In this document: positions 49,601 to 59,909 of the stretch, piece by piece | How the letters are laid out: each line of letters begins with the position of its first letter | Position numbering within the stretch: the stretch's first letter is position 1 | Source of the DNA: Pipra filicauda | Lineage: Eukaryota > Chordata > Aves > Passeriformes > Pipridae | Assembly (NCBI RefSeq): GCF_003945595.2 | Contig: NW_024104615.1 | Coordinates: forward strand, 411,128-475,127 | Length of the DNA: 64,000 nt | Direction: 5' to 3' | Notes under the pieces: model-generated | Told to the model about the DNA's origin: nothing | Database searches by the model: none | Seen by the model: only the letters and a program-made list of their open reading frames with translations | Translations under genes and position numbers: made by a program

Positions 49601-52600
49601 TATTAAACCTGGTTGCAGATCCGAAGACTGAGCTGAGGCTTGAGAAGAGAGAACCACTGAAAGCCCGGACGAAGACGCCAGTAGCACTCAAACAAAAAAG
49701 AGTTGTTGAACACAATCAGGTACGTTTAATTTAGTGGCACGTGGAATAGCTACTAACTGCAGGTGATGTGCTCACTAAACACCTTACTACTTTTAACATA
49801 ATCACATTTGACTAAGTGAGCTCTGCAGTTTTTTTAAAAGTTCTTTCAGAAAGCCTGTTCTAATACAGCATGAAAATCTTGTGAATTAACTATAGGTGCC
49901 ATTTTTAGCCTGTCTAATAATGTTCAAAGTTTGACTTTAATGTTCTAGTCTGACTTGCCAGCTGCTATAGCACCTCCTAGAGAAGAATAGTAGGCAACCT
50001 TAACATGTTTAGTTTTGGAAACCTGACAGGTTTTTAAGTCCCATGGGCTGATGTCATCCTGTGGGATGTTTGTGATCAACTCAATTTAATAAAAGCAGCA
50101 GTTTCTCAAGAAAAAAAGGTTTGGAAAAAGGGGTGGGTTTTTTATTTTTAAAAAATGTTTTTAAATACATACATATCAAACCATATATATATGTGGTGTA
50201 TATCTGTGGATATATGTCTGCATTTTAAATAAATCTGTTTAATGACTCATTTAAATATATTACATGAAGTAATGTATTTCAGTATATGCCTAGGTGTGTG
50301 TTTGTATACACATACAGTAGCTATCTATATAATATTTTTTCTTCAACTATGTTTGTAGTAGCAGTACTAGATAGACATGAATTTGTTTAAAAGCTGGTCC
50401 TAAGAAGAAAAATAATAAATACCAAGTTTAGATCTGTCTTGTATGTACCACTTGTCCTTTACTTATCAATAATATTAGTTCTGTTGTCTTGACAAAAGAG
50501 GGATTTTACAGAAGCGCTTTAGATTTTCAAACTGCTGAATTCTGGATTTGGTAGTTGGTGGCTGATCTGTCCTTGTGATGTGACAGTGTCACGAAATACA
50601 CTGTTCCTCAGCTTAGGTTAGGGGGTCTTTATATTTTCATCTGACCAATAATAGAGAGGTTTTGCTACAGGAAAGGACTTGTATAGAAAACATCCAGTAA
50701 TTCAGAATCTGACTTGTTAATTGCTTGGTGTATTTTAGCAGATCACAGTGACTTTTCTCAGTACTTCGTGGTAAATGCCAGATACTTGCAATTTAGATAG
50801 TGTGTGTATATAAACATGCTTTTACTATGAATGTCTCTTAAAGCAGGTAGTATGCTTTACCTTATTATTTTCTGTGTGATCTTGAGTAATACAGTAGAGT
50901 TATGGAGATTTATAAGTAGTTCTGCTTTTTTAAATTGGATTTTTAGAGTACAAGCTGAACAGATTTCACTTCTACAAATCAAAATACACACGTAATTCAA
51001 CGCACCAAATGTTCCTGACTTTATCCAGGCAACTTCTGCTCGTGATGGTCTTCATAATGGACATCTGAATCTTTAGATTCTTGTATTTTAAGAATTACTT
51101 TTTTTCTAAATTGCTATTCAGCCAGAAATCCTTGTCAGATTCAGTGTAATAGAGATATTTAATTCTGCTATGAACAAACAAAAATTCTGGTCTTCAGGAA
51201 CCCACTTACAGAATAAAAGGCAAGAGATATATAGTGAGGTATTTTTGTGACATTTTCAAGTGATGATTGTTTACTAAATTTTTGGTCATTCTATTTCACT
51301 GTATTAATATTATGTTATTACCCATTTTGTCTTGCAATCTTACATGTGCAGTCTAGATGCAATATTTTGCAACTTACATATTTTAATTACCAGTAGTTAA
51401 TCAAAGGAATATCACTTGATTAATCAAAAATTGATCTAATTTCAGAATTATGTCTAATTCCTCAGAAAATGTAACTCTATTTTGTTAAACCTTTTACCTT
51501 TCAACTCCTGATCTCTGTGTTAAAAAAAAGAAACCAACAAAAAGCAACATCTGAAAAACCCCTAACAAACACCCCCCACCAACCCCCACAAAAATTTTCT
51601 TGAAGCCAAAAACAGCTCAATGATTTTGGCTAGCAAATGTGTGCAGTTATATATTTGATGAGAATCAAACCTGAAGATGGAGAAGTTTGGAGGTTTTTTC
51701 CTTCTTCTGTGGAATCGGATCTTAGTTTTTCAGCTAGTATGTCAAGGGACTATACTTGTTTTGCAGAATTATTGCAGTTGTCATGCACTGTGTGGCATTG
51801 GCTTAAAGATTATGAGGCTCTTAAGAGTGGTGGGCAGTGTGGTGTGAGCAGATTTCCTAGTTACTTCTAGGTCCTGTGCAGCCCTAGTTTTAGCCCAGAC
51901 ATAGACAGCTGACAAGATTGCCTGTCCTTTGGCAAGGATAGGTGTTGCTTTTCTCCTGAGAAGAGAGTGCAAATAGATAGTCACTAAGCAGACTGCTGCA
52001 AGAGAAATTGGGTCGGGAGGTTGAGCAGGCTTATGGGCCTTACCAGTTAGTTAGTAGTGGAGGGCTGGATGAACTTTAGCTCAGCTGTTTGTCTTTAATT
52101 ATGTTTAATTAGCTCCTCATAGTGAACTGGAAAAGTTGGCAGAAAACCCTAATTTGAATTCCCCCTTGTAATCTGGTAGGTGAATATAGAATTCAAACTC
52201 TCTCTCTACATATATACTCTCAGGCCTCAGTAAATGGCAGTGGACAGAAAGAGGCAGGCTAAACAATAAATTTTAAAGAGTAATGTAAAACTACTCTCTC
52301 TCCTTGAGACATTGTAAAGTGACATTCTGCATGTGCTATGTTCCCCTCCTCCTTCCTGAATTTTTTTTTTTTGACTACCTGGATTGTTGGTTTATTAAAA
52401 ATAAAACATGCAGCATTGCAGCTGCTGACGTACAAATTTTATGTGGCGTACACCCAATAAAAAGCTTTGTAAATGATAACTGAGGTGAAGTCATAATCTG
52501 TAGCTTTGCTGCTCGTGAGTAGTATGACAGTTAAAAGCACATGCTAATAGTGCTTGCATATCACACCATTGTAGCTTCTCTGGTTATGTAGGTGTAGGTG

Positions 52601-55600
52601 TACCTAAACAAGTGTTACATTCTTATAGGACTAGAGGCCTGCTCAGTTGACAGTGAGGATAACCATAACTATAGACAACAATTTTTCTTTCTTTTTTTTT
52701 TAATTATTTTGTTTGTTGACTATGCTCTGCTGAAGTATGGTTGGGTCGTAAGCAGTAGATTCTTGTTTTTTCATAGACTCTTCATGCAAGAAAAAAATTG
52801 AAACTTGGTTCTTAAAACATATGACTGAAGCATCTGGAGAACACAGAGAGGCAGTTATTAGTGAAGTACTTTTAACTTTTCATTAGAAGATAAGTAATTC
52901 CTAGTCAAACAGTCTGGAAGGGGGAGCTCTCCACTATTAGGATGAGAGAATTGTCTTACTGCCTTCTTTAGTGGACTGTGAGTAGAACCACTCTGAAATT
53001 AATATTGTTCCCAAAGCTTCTAAAGAACACCTCTCAAATAAAAAGTGTATGAGGTTGAGCTGGGGAGCCATTATTGTAGGTTGCAGATTAAATGTTTCTT
53101 AAGGAAGAGAGGACAGTGTCTGGTGAATATTTAAAGAGGGGTTGTAAGATGTTTCATCAGAAGTCTGCTTAAATGGTAAAGAAATTTTGAGAATTAGGCC
53201 AAAACCTACAATTCTGTATAAAACGCCTGAATCTGTTGGGACCTGAGGTCTGTGCATTTGTTTTTTTAAAGTACTTCAGTGACTTTGGAATAAAGTGAAA
53301 CACTTGTGCTCCCTCTGCTGGGTATGTAGTTGCTATAATATAGAACTCATCACAGAATCATAAAACTGCTCAGCTTCTAGTTTCACTGTCCCCTCTCAAT
53401 AAATAAATACTTTTCAGCCTGTTCTCTCAACACATTGTTTTGGGGCTGATGGTGTTCTAGTGAAGTTATTTCTGCTGTTGGACCTGTAACTGACAATTGC
53501 ACCAGTGCGCGTAACTTTGATCAGAGCTGTGTGACTTCCAAAAGCTTGGTAATACATCACTGTATGAGGTGTTAATTTGCAAAGATTTCAGTTATAACAA
53601 AGTAACAATTTTTATTTCTAAACTTAACCAAATAAAAAGGAAAATCTTATATGTAATCTAGAAGAAGCAGGCCCTCATCTCCCTTTCCCTCCTGGGATTA
53701 GTTTTGAGGAGGGTATTTTCCTTGAGCATAAAACTTGAAAGAAAGCATAGAGCGATCTGTGTTTGTTAATGGCTATAAGAGTTTGGCGCTTTCTGTTGTT
53801 ACTTAGATTTGTAAATATTTGTGTCAGGCTTGATCTTTTAAGCCTATTGTTATGTGAGAATTTTTAGTTTCACCTCTCTATGTGGAACCTTTTAAGATTA
53901 TAAAGTATCTCCACTTGACTCCTGTGGAGACCCCTGGAGATTAGTTCCTGTTGAAATGTAGGTGGCTGTGCATAAACCATTCCTATCTCTTCTTGAGAGA
54001 ATAGAGCCCTATCTGTGTAGAGAAGAAGGGGATGCTTTCTGCTTATGCTCACAGATTTTTATTTTTTTTTTGGGTGTGTGTGTGTGTGTGTAGGCAGGTA
54101 ATGTAAGGTAAGGTAATGTGTGTGTAGGCAGGCCTGAAAGCTTCATGTTGTCTGCCTATGACTTCATGTGACTACTCACAGTATTAGTTAGCTCACTCTA
54201 TTGCAGTGAGCAAATTAGCAGTTTTTACTGTTGGGCATTATCTACTCAGTTCTGTATTTAAACAGTAATGTGCTCTAATGTTGTAAGTATTGTGGTCAAC
54301 TCTACTAATCTAGCAGGCTATTCATTATTGAATGTATTAGGATCCGGTTTTTTTGATCATAGACATGTTTCTTTTGGAGTATGCATGCTATTTTAGCTTT
54401 TGGTTGTGAGTATCCAATGTTGGCAGCTGGTTTTCATGTATGTGATCATGTGTTTGATGCTTGAATAGACCTATTCTCAAGATGAAGTTACTGAGACTGT
54501 CTGGACAAGTGGATCTTCAAAAAGTGGACCTCTCCAGGCATTTTCTAGGGAGTCTACAAGAGTGTCAAGAAGAACACCAAGAAAAAGGGTGATGAGAGGC
54601 TTATTTTAAGACAAGCTTTTTTTTTTTTCTTCTTCTCACTGTTAGGGTCCCAGTGGCTATTTTATTCAATTGTTTTCTTTTGTTTGTTTTAAACAAACAG
54701 GTGGAAGCTACAGCACAGTTGCCTATAGATGATGCTGTAATATCAGAGAGTACTCCCATAGCTGAAACTATATTGACTTCAAGCAACGAGACCCTAGTAA
54801 ATATGCTTAGTAAATATGTTTAATCAATGGTGCAAGTGGCATTCTTCTGTAATGTGTCTTCACTGACAGAATCATTCTGTTTTGGACAGATGAAAGACTG
54901 TTTTAAGGAAAGTAAGACTATTCAGTAGTCTTGAAACTACATATTCAGTATCTGGTTTAGTACCTAACGCTGTTCACTTTGAAATGGGACTAGGTAGACA
55001 CCTAGGTCCCATCTGATGTCTTCTTGGGGGGAGGGTTGAAAAGAACCAATTTAAAAGCTTAGATATTTTTCTTAATTTATTGAAGTACATGCAGAATATT
55101 TGCTTTTAAGTTTGGCTTTTCTCATGAACTAAATAGCTTTTATGTTTCTCAATGGCTTAAAAGAAACTGCTTGGAATGATAAGCTGTATGTTTCCTGTGC
55201 TTATTTCGGAGTATCTGTTACATAACCTTCTTGAGTTAACTCCTAACATGCATATATTCAATGCACATAAAGGTTTTGTTGTTTGGTTCTGCCACCTTGC
55301 CCCCTTTCATTTTGTATCTTGGCTGTCTCTGAGTTTGAACAATTTTGAATCTCGGCAGGTTGTCAATAGGGTGCCTGGAAATTTCAAGCATGCAGCTCCT
55401 ACGCTGTCAATCAGTGAACTCTCAGACATGCCCAGAAGAACACCAAAGAAACCACTGATGACAGCTGAAGTAAATAAATTAAAACTTAGATTGCTCTTGC
55501 TTACTCTTTGTGAACAAAATTCTTGTGTGTATGTGCTTACTTCTGAGTACAGAGGGGGGTGGAGGATGTCATTGCCCAGGTGACAGTCAATATAAATTAG

Positions 55601-58343
55601 TGTTGTCACATGACATGAGAGAGTATAAACTTATTTTTATCTTCCTCTTTCAGATTTGGGGGGGTGTGTGTGAAAATCTTTTTTTCTTTTTCCTCAGACA
55701 AATATGTTTTGATGTGTTATTTCTCTGTTTGCTGCTCTTTTTCTGAACAAAATAAAGATTTTGTTTTTCTTTTAAATTCTTTGAATAGCTCAAAATAGAG
55801 CAGAATTGGGCCATCTACCTTTGATCTTGTAGATCAGCCTATCCTGAAAAAACACAGTGTGCTTTAATTTAGGGAATCAAGCAGTAGGATTACTTTAGAC
55901 CAAACACCTGAATTAAAAAAGCATCTGTAGATTCCTGTCAGTTATCAAGACAGAAAATAATTCTTTTACTGTTAACCTATTCAAGCTGTCAAAACTATAT
56001 CTCTTGGAGAACTGTCTAAAGCACCTGCAAGTATATGTAATTCTGTTAATGTAATACTGTAATATTGTGGAATTTTACATTGCAAGATAATGCTTGTCTG
56101 ACTTTAAATGGAGTTCATTGCTTTGTGTAGTTACTGTAGATAAAACTTCTATTAACACTTCATTTACAATATGACTGGAATGTAGACTTATTTATCAAAT
56201 AGAAGGTTGTGGGAAAACTTGATGTTCTATTCCAAGCTGCTGATGTTTTTTTCTATCAGTATTTTACTGTGCTATTACAGCATGAAGAGACAGATTACCC
56301 ACAGCAGTGCCTTTTTAATCATGTTCACTACAACCAATGTTGTGATCTGCTCAACACAGCCATGATAGAGGTGACGGTTAAGTTTTTGATTTTTTTGGTT
56401 TTGGTCATCTACATCATTGGCTGACAGGTGTATAGTATGTATACAATATATTCTTTATCTTAAAGGAAACTGAGGAGATCTCTGAATGCTTTAAGATACC
56501 AAGAGTGACCAGACGTCTGCCAATAATTAAGGTTAAATGAAATTCTTAAACCCAAGAATTAAACTTCTTGGGTATCACTGGGTGACTCATTCATTCTTAC
56601 AAATTGCACATGGTTGTGGTCACTGAGATAGCTATGCAGACGCTTTTTGTTTTTCTTTCTGCTTGGTCTGCTTGGCCTCTAACTGCTTTTGGCTTCCTAG
56701 GTGCTGGAGAGAACTGCTACAGAAGAAAGAGTAGAAAGGGATATTCTGAAAGAAATGTTCCCATATGAAGCATCAACACCTACGGGAATCAGGTATTTCT
56801 AAGGTTTATGGGGGCTTGTTTGTCAGTTCTCTTAAACCAGTTTAAGCTGAATTATATCAATATAATCTTTTGATTATATTGATAGATTTCTGAGGAACAG
56901 TTTTTGCGCTTTAGCTCAATGACATTTTTGATGGCCACCTAGTTCTTCTGTTCTATATACAAGTTTTGTTAGCCAAAACAGGTCGTTCTTTATTTAAATT
57001 GGGGGAGGGAAAACAGAGTAGTACTATAATAGGAATTATTATTGGAACTTCTGGGTGCTGGAAGTTAAAGGGAAAGGGCTTTTTTGTGGTAATGACTTGC
57101 AGTATTTAAGTTTTTGGCTAGATGCAACTCCATTAGGCCTGCTGTTAAATTAATGTAAAAAATATATTTGAGTTTTCTTTTGCAAAGCCAAAAAGAATTT
57201 TCATATACCCTACCTTTTTCTTTAAGTAGCAGTACTGTTGTAGTCAAAGATTACTCTTAGTATGAATAAGATGGCATCTAGGAAGGGCTATTACATTTTT
57301 GTGTGCAACTTTATATTTAAACAAAAATTGAAGCAACCCTATGGTTAATTAGGCAATTCAAAAAACTCTGCCCTGTTTAGAGAATGAGACAGTTTCCTTG
57401 TGTTAAGCTGTGAAATCATTTTTTGTGTTTCCGACATATTAATTTTAGCTTCAATTTCAACTGCAATTGCATAAAGTCTGAACGATAAGGAAAATATACA
57501 GTACCAGTTACTGCTACTGTGGTGTATTGCTGACCACTCAGGTTTGCTTTCTCTTGTTTTTGAGGTCTAGTTAAATCTATACCACTTTTAAAATAAAAAT
57601 TATGCATGTATACTTCTTGTCTCTAAGGACTTGGCAATGTATGTGGTTTTTTTAATCCTTACTGCTTTGTCTTCTGTCTCTGTGTATTGGCTTAGCCATT
57701 AGAAGATATTTTATTGGCCAGAGATAATCTTATGTTTAGAAATTCCAGCAAGGCTGCGTAAGTGATCATTAAAGAAGCAAATAGAGACACTTCCTAGAGT
57801 TTTATTGCCAGTTATGATCCTTTTATGTGGATAGGGTAAAGTGGCATTTGAGAGTTTTTTAAGGGGTGTTTGTTTGAACACTGAATGATTAACATATCTA
57901 TGATTACTATTTTGGGAGTTTGATGGCTATTTCAGGTACTGAATTCACCAGAAATAATTTAGTTCTTTAGTTATACTAAAACTTTCCTGTGTACTTTAGA
58001 TTGCTCTTTTAAATATGCAATATTTCAATTTGTTTTTTTTTTAATTAACAGTGCTAGCTGCCGTAGACCAATCAAAGGAGCTGCTAGCCGGCCTATAGAG
58101 CACAGTGACTTCAGAATGGATGAAAGTTTCTCTAAGTATGTTGAAAAATATGGTACCTCGGCTGACATCAGGTCGGAGAAACTACCAACAAAAAAAGAAC
58201 GGTCCATTCCCCTGTGGATAAAAGTTCTTCTCTTTGTTGTTGTTTCAGTCTTCCTGTTTTTGGTTTATCAGTCAATGGAAACTAATCAAGGAAATCCTTT
58301 CTCTAAATACCTGAATATTGTCTCTCCGGGCAGTGCCAAATGA
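37125..58343 (+). CDS. TMPO: Thymopoietin / lamina-associated polypeptide 2 (LAP2-beta type), 10 coding exons
   Basis: Inner nuclear membrane protein that ties chromatin (through BAF) to lamin B and helps nuclear envelope assembly and gene silencing. Joined exons: 37125-37367, 46223-46349, 47970-48125, 49619-49719, 54469-54588, 54701-54796, 55359-55469, 56466-56531, 56701-56792, 58052-58343. All junctions are GT-AG and keep frame, giving 467 residues (about 454 in human LAP2-beta). Residues 1-50 are the LEM-like, DNA-binding domain and about 98-142 the LEM domain. Residues 175-370 form the Ser/Thr/Arg-rich nucleoplasmic region with RRTP motifs. Residues 423-443 are the single membrane anchor, followed by a 24-residue luminal tail. 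The start was chosen at MPEF, the conserved LAP2 N-terminus, with G at -3. Family assignment is firm. The 22-codon exon at 56466 is the least certain part. Confidence 0.96.
40190..40490. promoter_or_regulatory. Small GC island in TMPO intron 1
   Basis: An isolated GC- and CpG-rich stretch about 3 kb into intron 1 contains a CTCF-like motif at 40354-40367. It may be an enhancer, boundary or alternative promoter. The open frames here (96-113 codons) look like GC artefacts; no LAP2-like coding is seen. Confidence 0.5.
40354..40367 (+). promoter_or_regulatory. CTCF-like motif in intron 1
   Basis: The sequence gcggcagggggcgc matches the CTCF core at 12 of 14 positions, including the whole central AGGGGGCGC. 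It has the same orientation as the perfect motif at 29738. Confidence 0.5.
42152..42175. repeat. Perfect 11-bp hairpin
   Basis: The arm agagttgtttc at 42152-42162 pairs exactly with 42165-42175 around a 2-nt centre, so it is nearly a perfect palindrome. A smaller hairpin (cttttcac...gtgaaag) abuts it upstream. Confidence 0.8.
43620..43648. repeat. (TG)n microsatellite
   Basis: About 14 uninterrupted TG units in TMPO intron 1 are followed by a TTG-rich tail. Confidence 0.95.
46223..46349 (+). CDS. TMPO: TMPO exon 2: LEM domain, first part
   Basis: The acceptor is cactcacag. The exon encodes residues 82-123 plus one base, starting [10 protein letters not shown] and including the LEM-domain core around [20 protein letters not shown], which binds barrier-to-autointegration factor (BAF). 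It ends in phase 1 at g followed by gtaggt. The codon shared with the next exon is gct (Ala); from memory human LAP2 has Gly there. Confidence 0.97.
47970..48125 (+). CDS. TMPO: TMPO exon 3: LEM domain end and linker
   Basis: Acceptor ttgttatag. The exon encodes residues 124-175, beginning [13 protein letters not shown], which completes the LEM domain's last helix, then a Ser/Asp/Glu-rich linker ending SDQYSDNEE. It ends in phase 1 before gtagga. In mammals the LAP2-alpha-specific exon follows this point; here the next 1.5 kb is non-coding. Read-through into the intron would stop after about a dozen codons. Confidence 0.97.
48126..49618 (+). other. TMPO: TMPO intron 3, no LAP2-alpha exon
   Basis: The intron is 1493 bp with no open frame longer than about 76 codons and no similarity to the mammalian alpha-specific C-terminal region. 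At about 1.5 kb, that mammalian exon would nearly fill the intron. Confidence 0.85.
49619..49719 (+). CDS. TMPO: TMPO exon 4 (beta-type common region)
   Basis: Acceptor ctggttgcag. The split codon gives Asp, then 33 codons reading [20 protein letters not shown] and onward to KRVVEHNQ. This strongly basic segment is conserved in LAP2 membrane isoforms. It ends in phase 0 before gtacgt. Confidence 0.97.
49720..54468 (+). other. TMPO: TMPO intron 4 (4.7 kb)
   Basis: AT-rich intron with no recognisable repeat family. A (GT)n tract lies at 54074-54091, with a partially duplicated gtgtgtgtaggcagg next to it. Open frames here are short and unlike LAP2. Confidence 0.8.
54469..54588 (+). CDS. TMPO: TMPO exon 5, 40-codon cassette
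   Basis: The exon encodes 40 residues beginning [20 protein letters not shown] and ending SRRTPRKR, phase 0 on both sides. It corresponds in length to the segment missing from the LAP2-epsilon isoform. It contains an RRTP motif likely to be a mitotic phosphorylation site. The donor is gtgatg. Confidence 0.95.
54701..54796 (+). CDS. TMPO: TMPO exon 6, 32-codon cassette
   Basis: This exon follows a tiny 112-bp intron. It encodes 32 residues, starting [20 protein letters not shown], phase 0 on both sides. The [11 protein letters not shown] core is well conserved in LAP2. Skipped together with exon 5 it would give a delta-like isoform (72 residues shorter). Confidence 0.95.
55359..55469 (+). CDS. 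TMPO: TMPO exon 7, 37-codon cassette
   Basis: The exon encodes 37 residues beginning [20 protein letters not shown] and containing [10 protein letters not shown], phase 0 on both sides. Exons 5-7 together make 109 residues, the segment absent from the LAP2-gamma isoform. It lies in the region linked to lamin B and co-repressor binding. An AATAAA with U-rich downstream sequence follows in the intron at 55751. Confidence 0.95.
56466..56531 (+). CDS. TMPO: TMPO exon 8, extra 22-codon cassette
   Basis: In-frame block of 22 codons (begins [20 protein letters not shown]), phase 0 on both sides, with acceptor ttatcttaaag and a weak donor gttaaa. It is not in the mammalian LAP2-beta sequence I know, where exon 7 joins directly to the VERD exon. 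Its ISE...PR.T..LP pattern resembles [16 protein letters not shown] in exon 7, suggesting partial exon duplication. The weak donor predicts frequent skipping. If it is not an exon, exon 7 joins exon 9 in frame. Confidence 0.72.
56701..56792 (+). CDS. TMPO: TMPO exon 9
   Basis: The acceptor is cttcctag. The exon encodes 30 residues plus two bases, beginning [20 protein letters not shown] and ending PTGI. The [21 protein letters not shown] block is nearly invariant in LAP2 and belongs to the lamin-binding part. Ends in phase 2 before gtattt. Confidence 0.97.
56793..58051 (+). other. TMPO: TMPO intron 9
   Basis: This 1259-bp intron is AT-rich. It contains a perfect 13-bp hairpin with a four-T loop at 56855-56884. 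No exon or repeat family is recognised. Confidence 0.8.
56855..56884. repeat. Perfect 13-bp hairpin in intron 9
   Basis: The arm tatcaatataatc at 56855-56867 pairs exactly with 56872-56884 around a loop of four T. It is AT-rich. Confidence 0.9.
58052..58343 (+). CDS. TMPO: TMPO exon 10: membrane anchor and C-terminus
   Basis: The final coding exon has acceptor ttaattaacag after a long T tract. It encodes [16 protein letters not shown] and onward, then a Lys/Arg-rich stretch (KKER) before the hydrophobic segment from IPLWIK to FLFLVY (residues 423-443). This one membrane span anchors LAP2 in the inner nuclear membrane with its N-terminus in the nucleoplasm. A 24-residue luminal tail ends at SAK, stop tga at 58341-58343. 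Confidence 0.98.
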
Positions 58344-59100
58344 GTATCTTTCTGAAAGGCACACCCGATTTGATCTCCTATTTTTAATTGTAGAGAACTC
58401 TTCTGCCCTCTCATCGGCTCAAGGACTTCTTACAAATAATGTGATTGGAACTTGATAAATTGGATAAATGAAGAAAGATAATATTAAATGGACATCGGTA
58501 ACTTTCTGGACTTTGGACTAGTAGGAGATCACTGCCATAGGAGTAACATTTTTTTAAATCTTTGAACTTTTTGTAGGCTTTATTTTTTTAATGTGGACAT
58601 CATTTAAATTCACTTTTGAGAAAATGTATATTTGTTTTTGCAAGAACTTGGAAGCTGAGAAGGGCAAAAATTTAGTAAAATGTGAAGCTGTGTTTTTAAA
58701 GCTTTTCCTTTGTACAGAAAAGAAGTTGTACTTCTATCTCTAGATTATAGTGGAGAAGGATTTTAACATGGGATAAAGGGAAATGCATTTCTGTATGCAT
58801 TTTTTCAGTAACAATTTGAATTTGATCTCTTAGGGTGTAGAGAAAGTACAACAACAACCTTTTCTGTAGATTACTGTAACTTTTTAGTAAATGTAACTGT
58901 AAACCTGTTTGCATTTCTGTAAAAGTCTTAGTATCATATTAGTAACTCTGTTTAAGTGTAACTTCATTTAAATGTATCCCTTCATTTTAGTGCTTACAGT
59001 GTTGTAGGAACTGAATACAAAACTAATTGGCAAGACATGTCTTAGAGGAACTTATTTATTAGTAATGTGTGGAAAATAAAAATTGCATCAATATAATTTG
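58344..59100 (+). other. TMPO: TMPO 3' untranslated region
   Basis: AT-rich sequence after the stop with no further coding. The first canonical AATAAA is about 730 bp downstream of the stop. Further signals at 59549 and 59859 allow longer 3' UTRs. Confidence 0.8.
59075..59080 (+). terminator. TMPO: Poly(A) signal AATAAA, proximal
   Basis: First canonical hexamer after the stop codon, in the context ggaaaataaaaattgc. Confidence 0.6.
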
Positions 59101-59548
59101 CTACTAAAATACTTTTTTGGGTCAAGGTTATCTGAAGTAGTCTAAATTCCAATTTAAGCAGTGGTCTTTTTTCTTTTTTAAAAAAGCGAGGTCTTTCCAA
59201 CACAGCTTTATGTGATTATCTTTGAGTATTCATGTAGAGAAGTATTCTCAAAGTGTGAAAATTCCATATGAAGTTTTATTCTTGTATGAAGAGGGCATTG
59301 CTGCATTTTCTGCTACAGTTTCATCTTCTAAGGTGAGATTTACTACTTTCATGCAGTTGACTATTTTTCTCAGTGGAAGCATGCTGAAACACTCTCTATT
59401 GTGTAACTTGGTTGAGCAGGCAGCTGACTTCACTACTACCAATGAAGAGTGAGAAGCAACAATTTTTTTAAAGTGAATGTATACATTTTTGGTGTGCTTA
59501 AATCTGCAGCATACAGATGTTAAGTCTTATTGCTTGGTACAAAATTGC

Positions 59549-59554
59549 AATAAA
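59549..59554 (+). terminator. TMPO: Poly(A) signal AATAAA, second
   Basis: Canonical hexamer in gcaataaatcat, about 1.2 kb after the stop. Use cannot be decided from sequence. Confidence 0.4.
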
Positions 59555-59858
59555 TCATACTACTTATTCTTAAAGTGCTACTTATAAAACGCTGAGAACA
59601 TTAGTTAATAGTCAATATCTTTTTACTCTAGGTACAATTATTGTGTAGACTATAGCAATGGGGAAGCTTTACTTTCTGTGAACTTTGGGACAAACATGGT
59701 AATTTGTAGCAAAGCAATAGTTTTGGGGTTTTTTTCCTGTTTAATGTTTTTTTTCCTTCTAAACTGCTTTTTTGAGTAATCTAAATAGCTAAACTTGTGT
59801 CCATCCTATAGAAAATTGTAACATAAGACATTCACTTTTGGTGTCAAAAATGCAGAAA

Positions 59859-59864
59859 AATAAA
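59859..59864 (+). terminator. TMPO: Poly(A) signal AATAAA, distal
   Basis: Canonical hexamer in gaaaaataaaaatg followed by the GU-rich ttttaatgtgtgtgg, which suits a cleavage site. A fourth hexamer follows at 59899-59904. Confidence 0.5.
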
Positions 59865-59909
59865 AATGATTTTAATGTGTGTGGATTTTCCTTATCAAAA
59901 TAAATGCAT

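Noticed and set aside
53308..53321. CTCF-like motif on the minus strand in TMPO intron 4
   Set aside because: It has one core mismatch and lies in AT-rich sequence with no island. Too weak to annotate.
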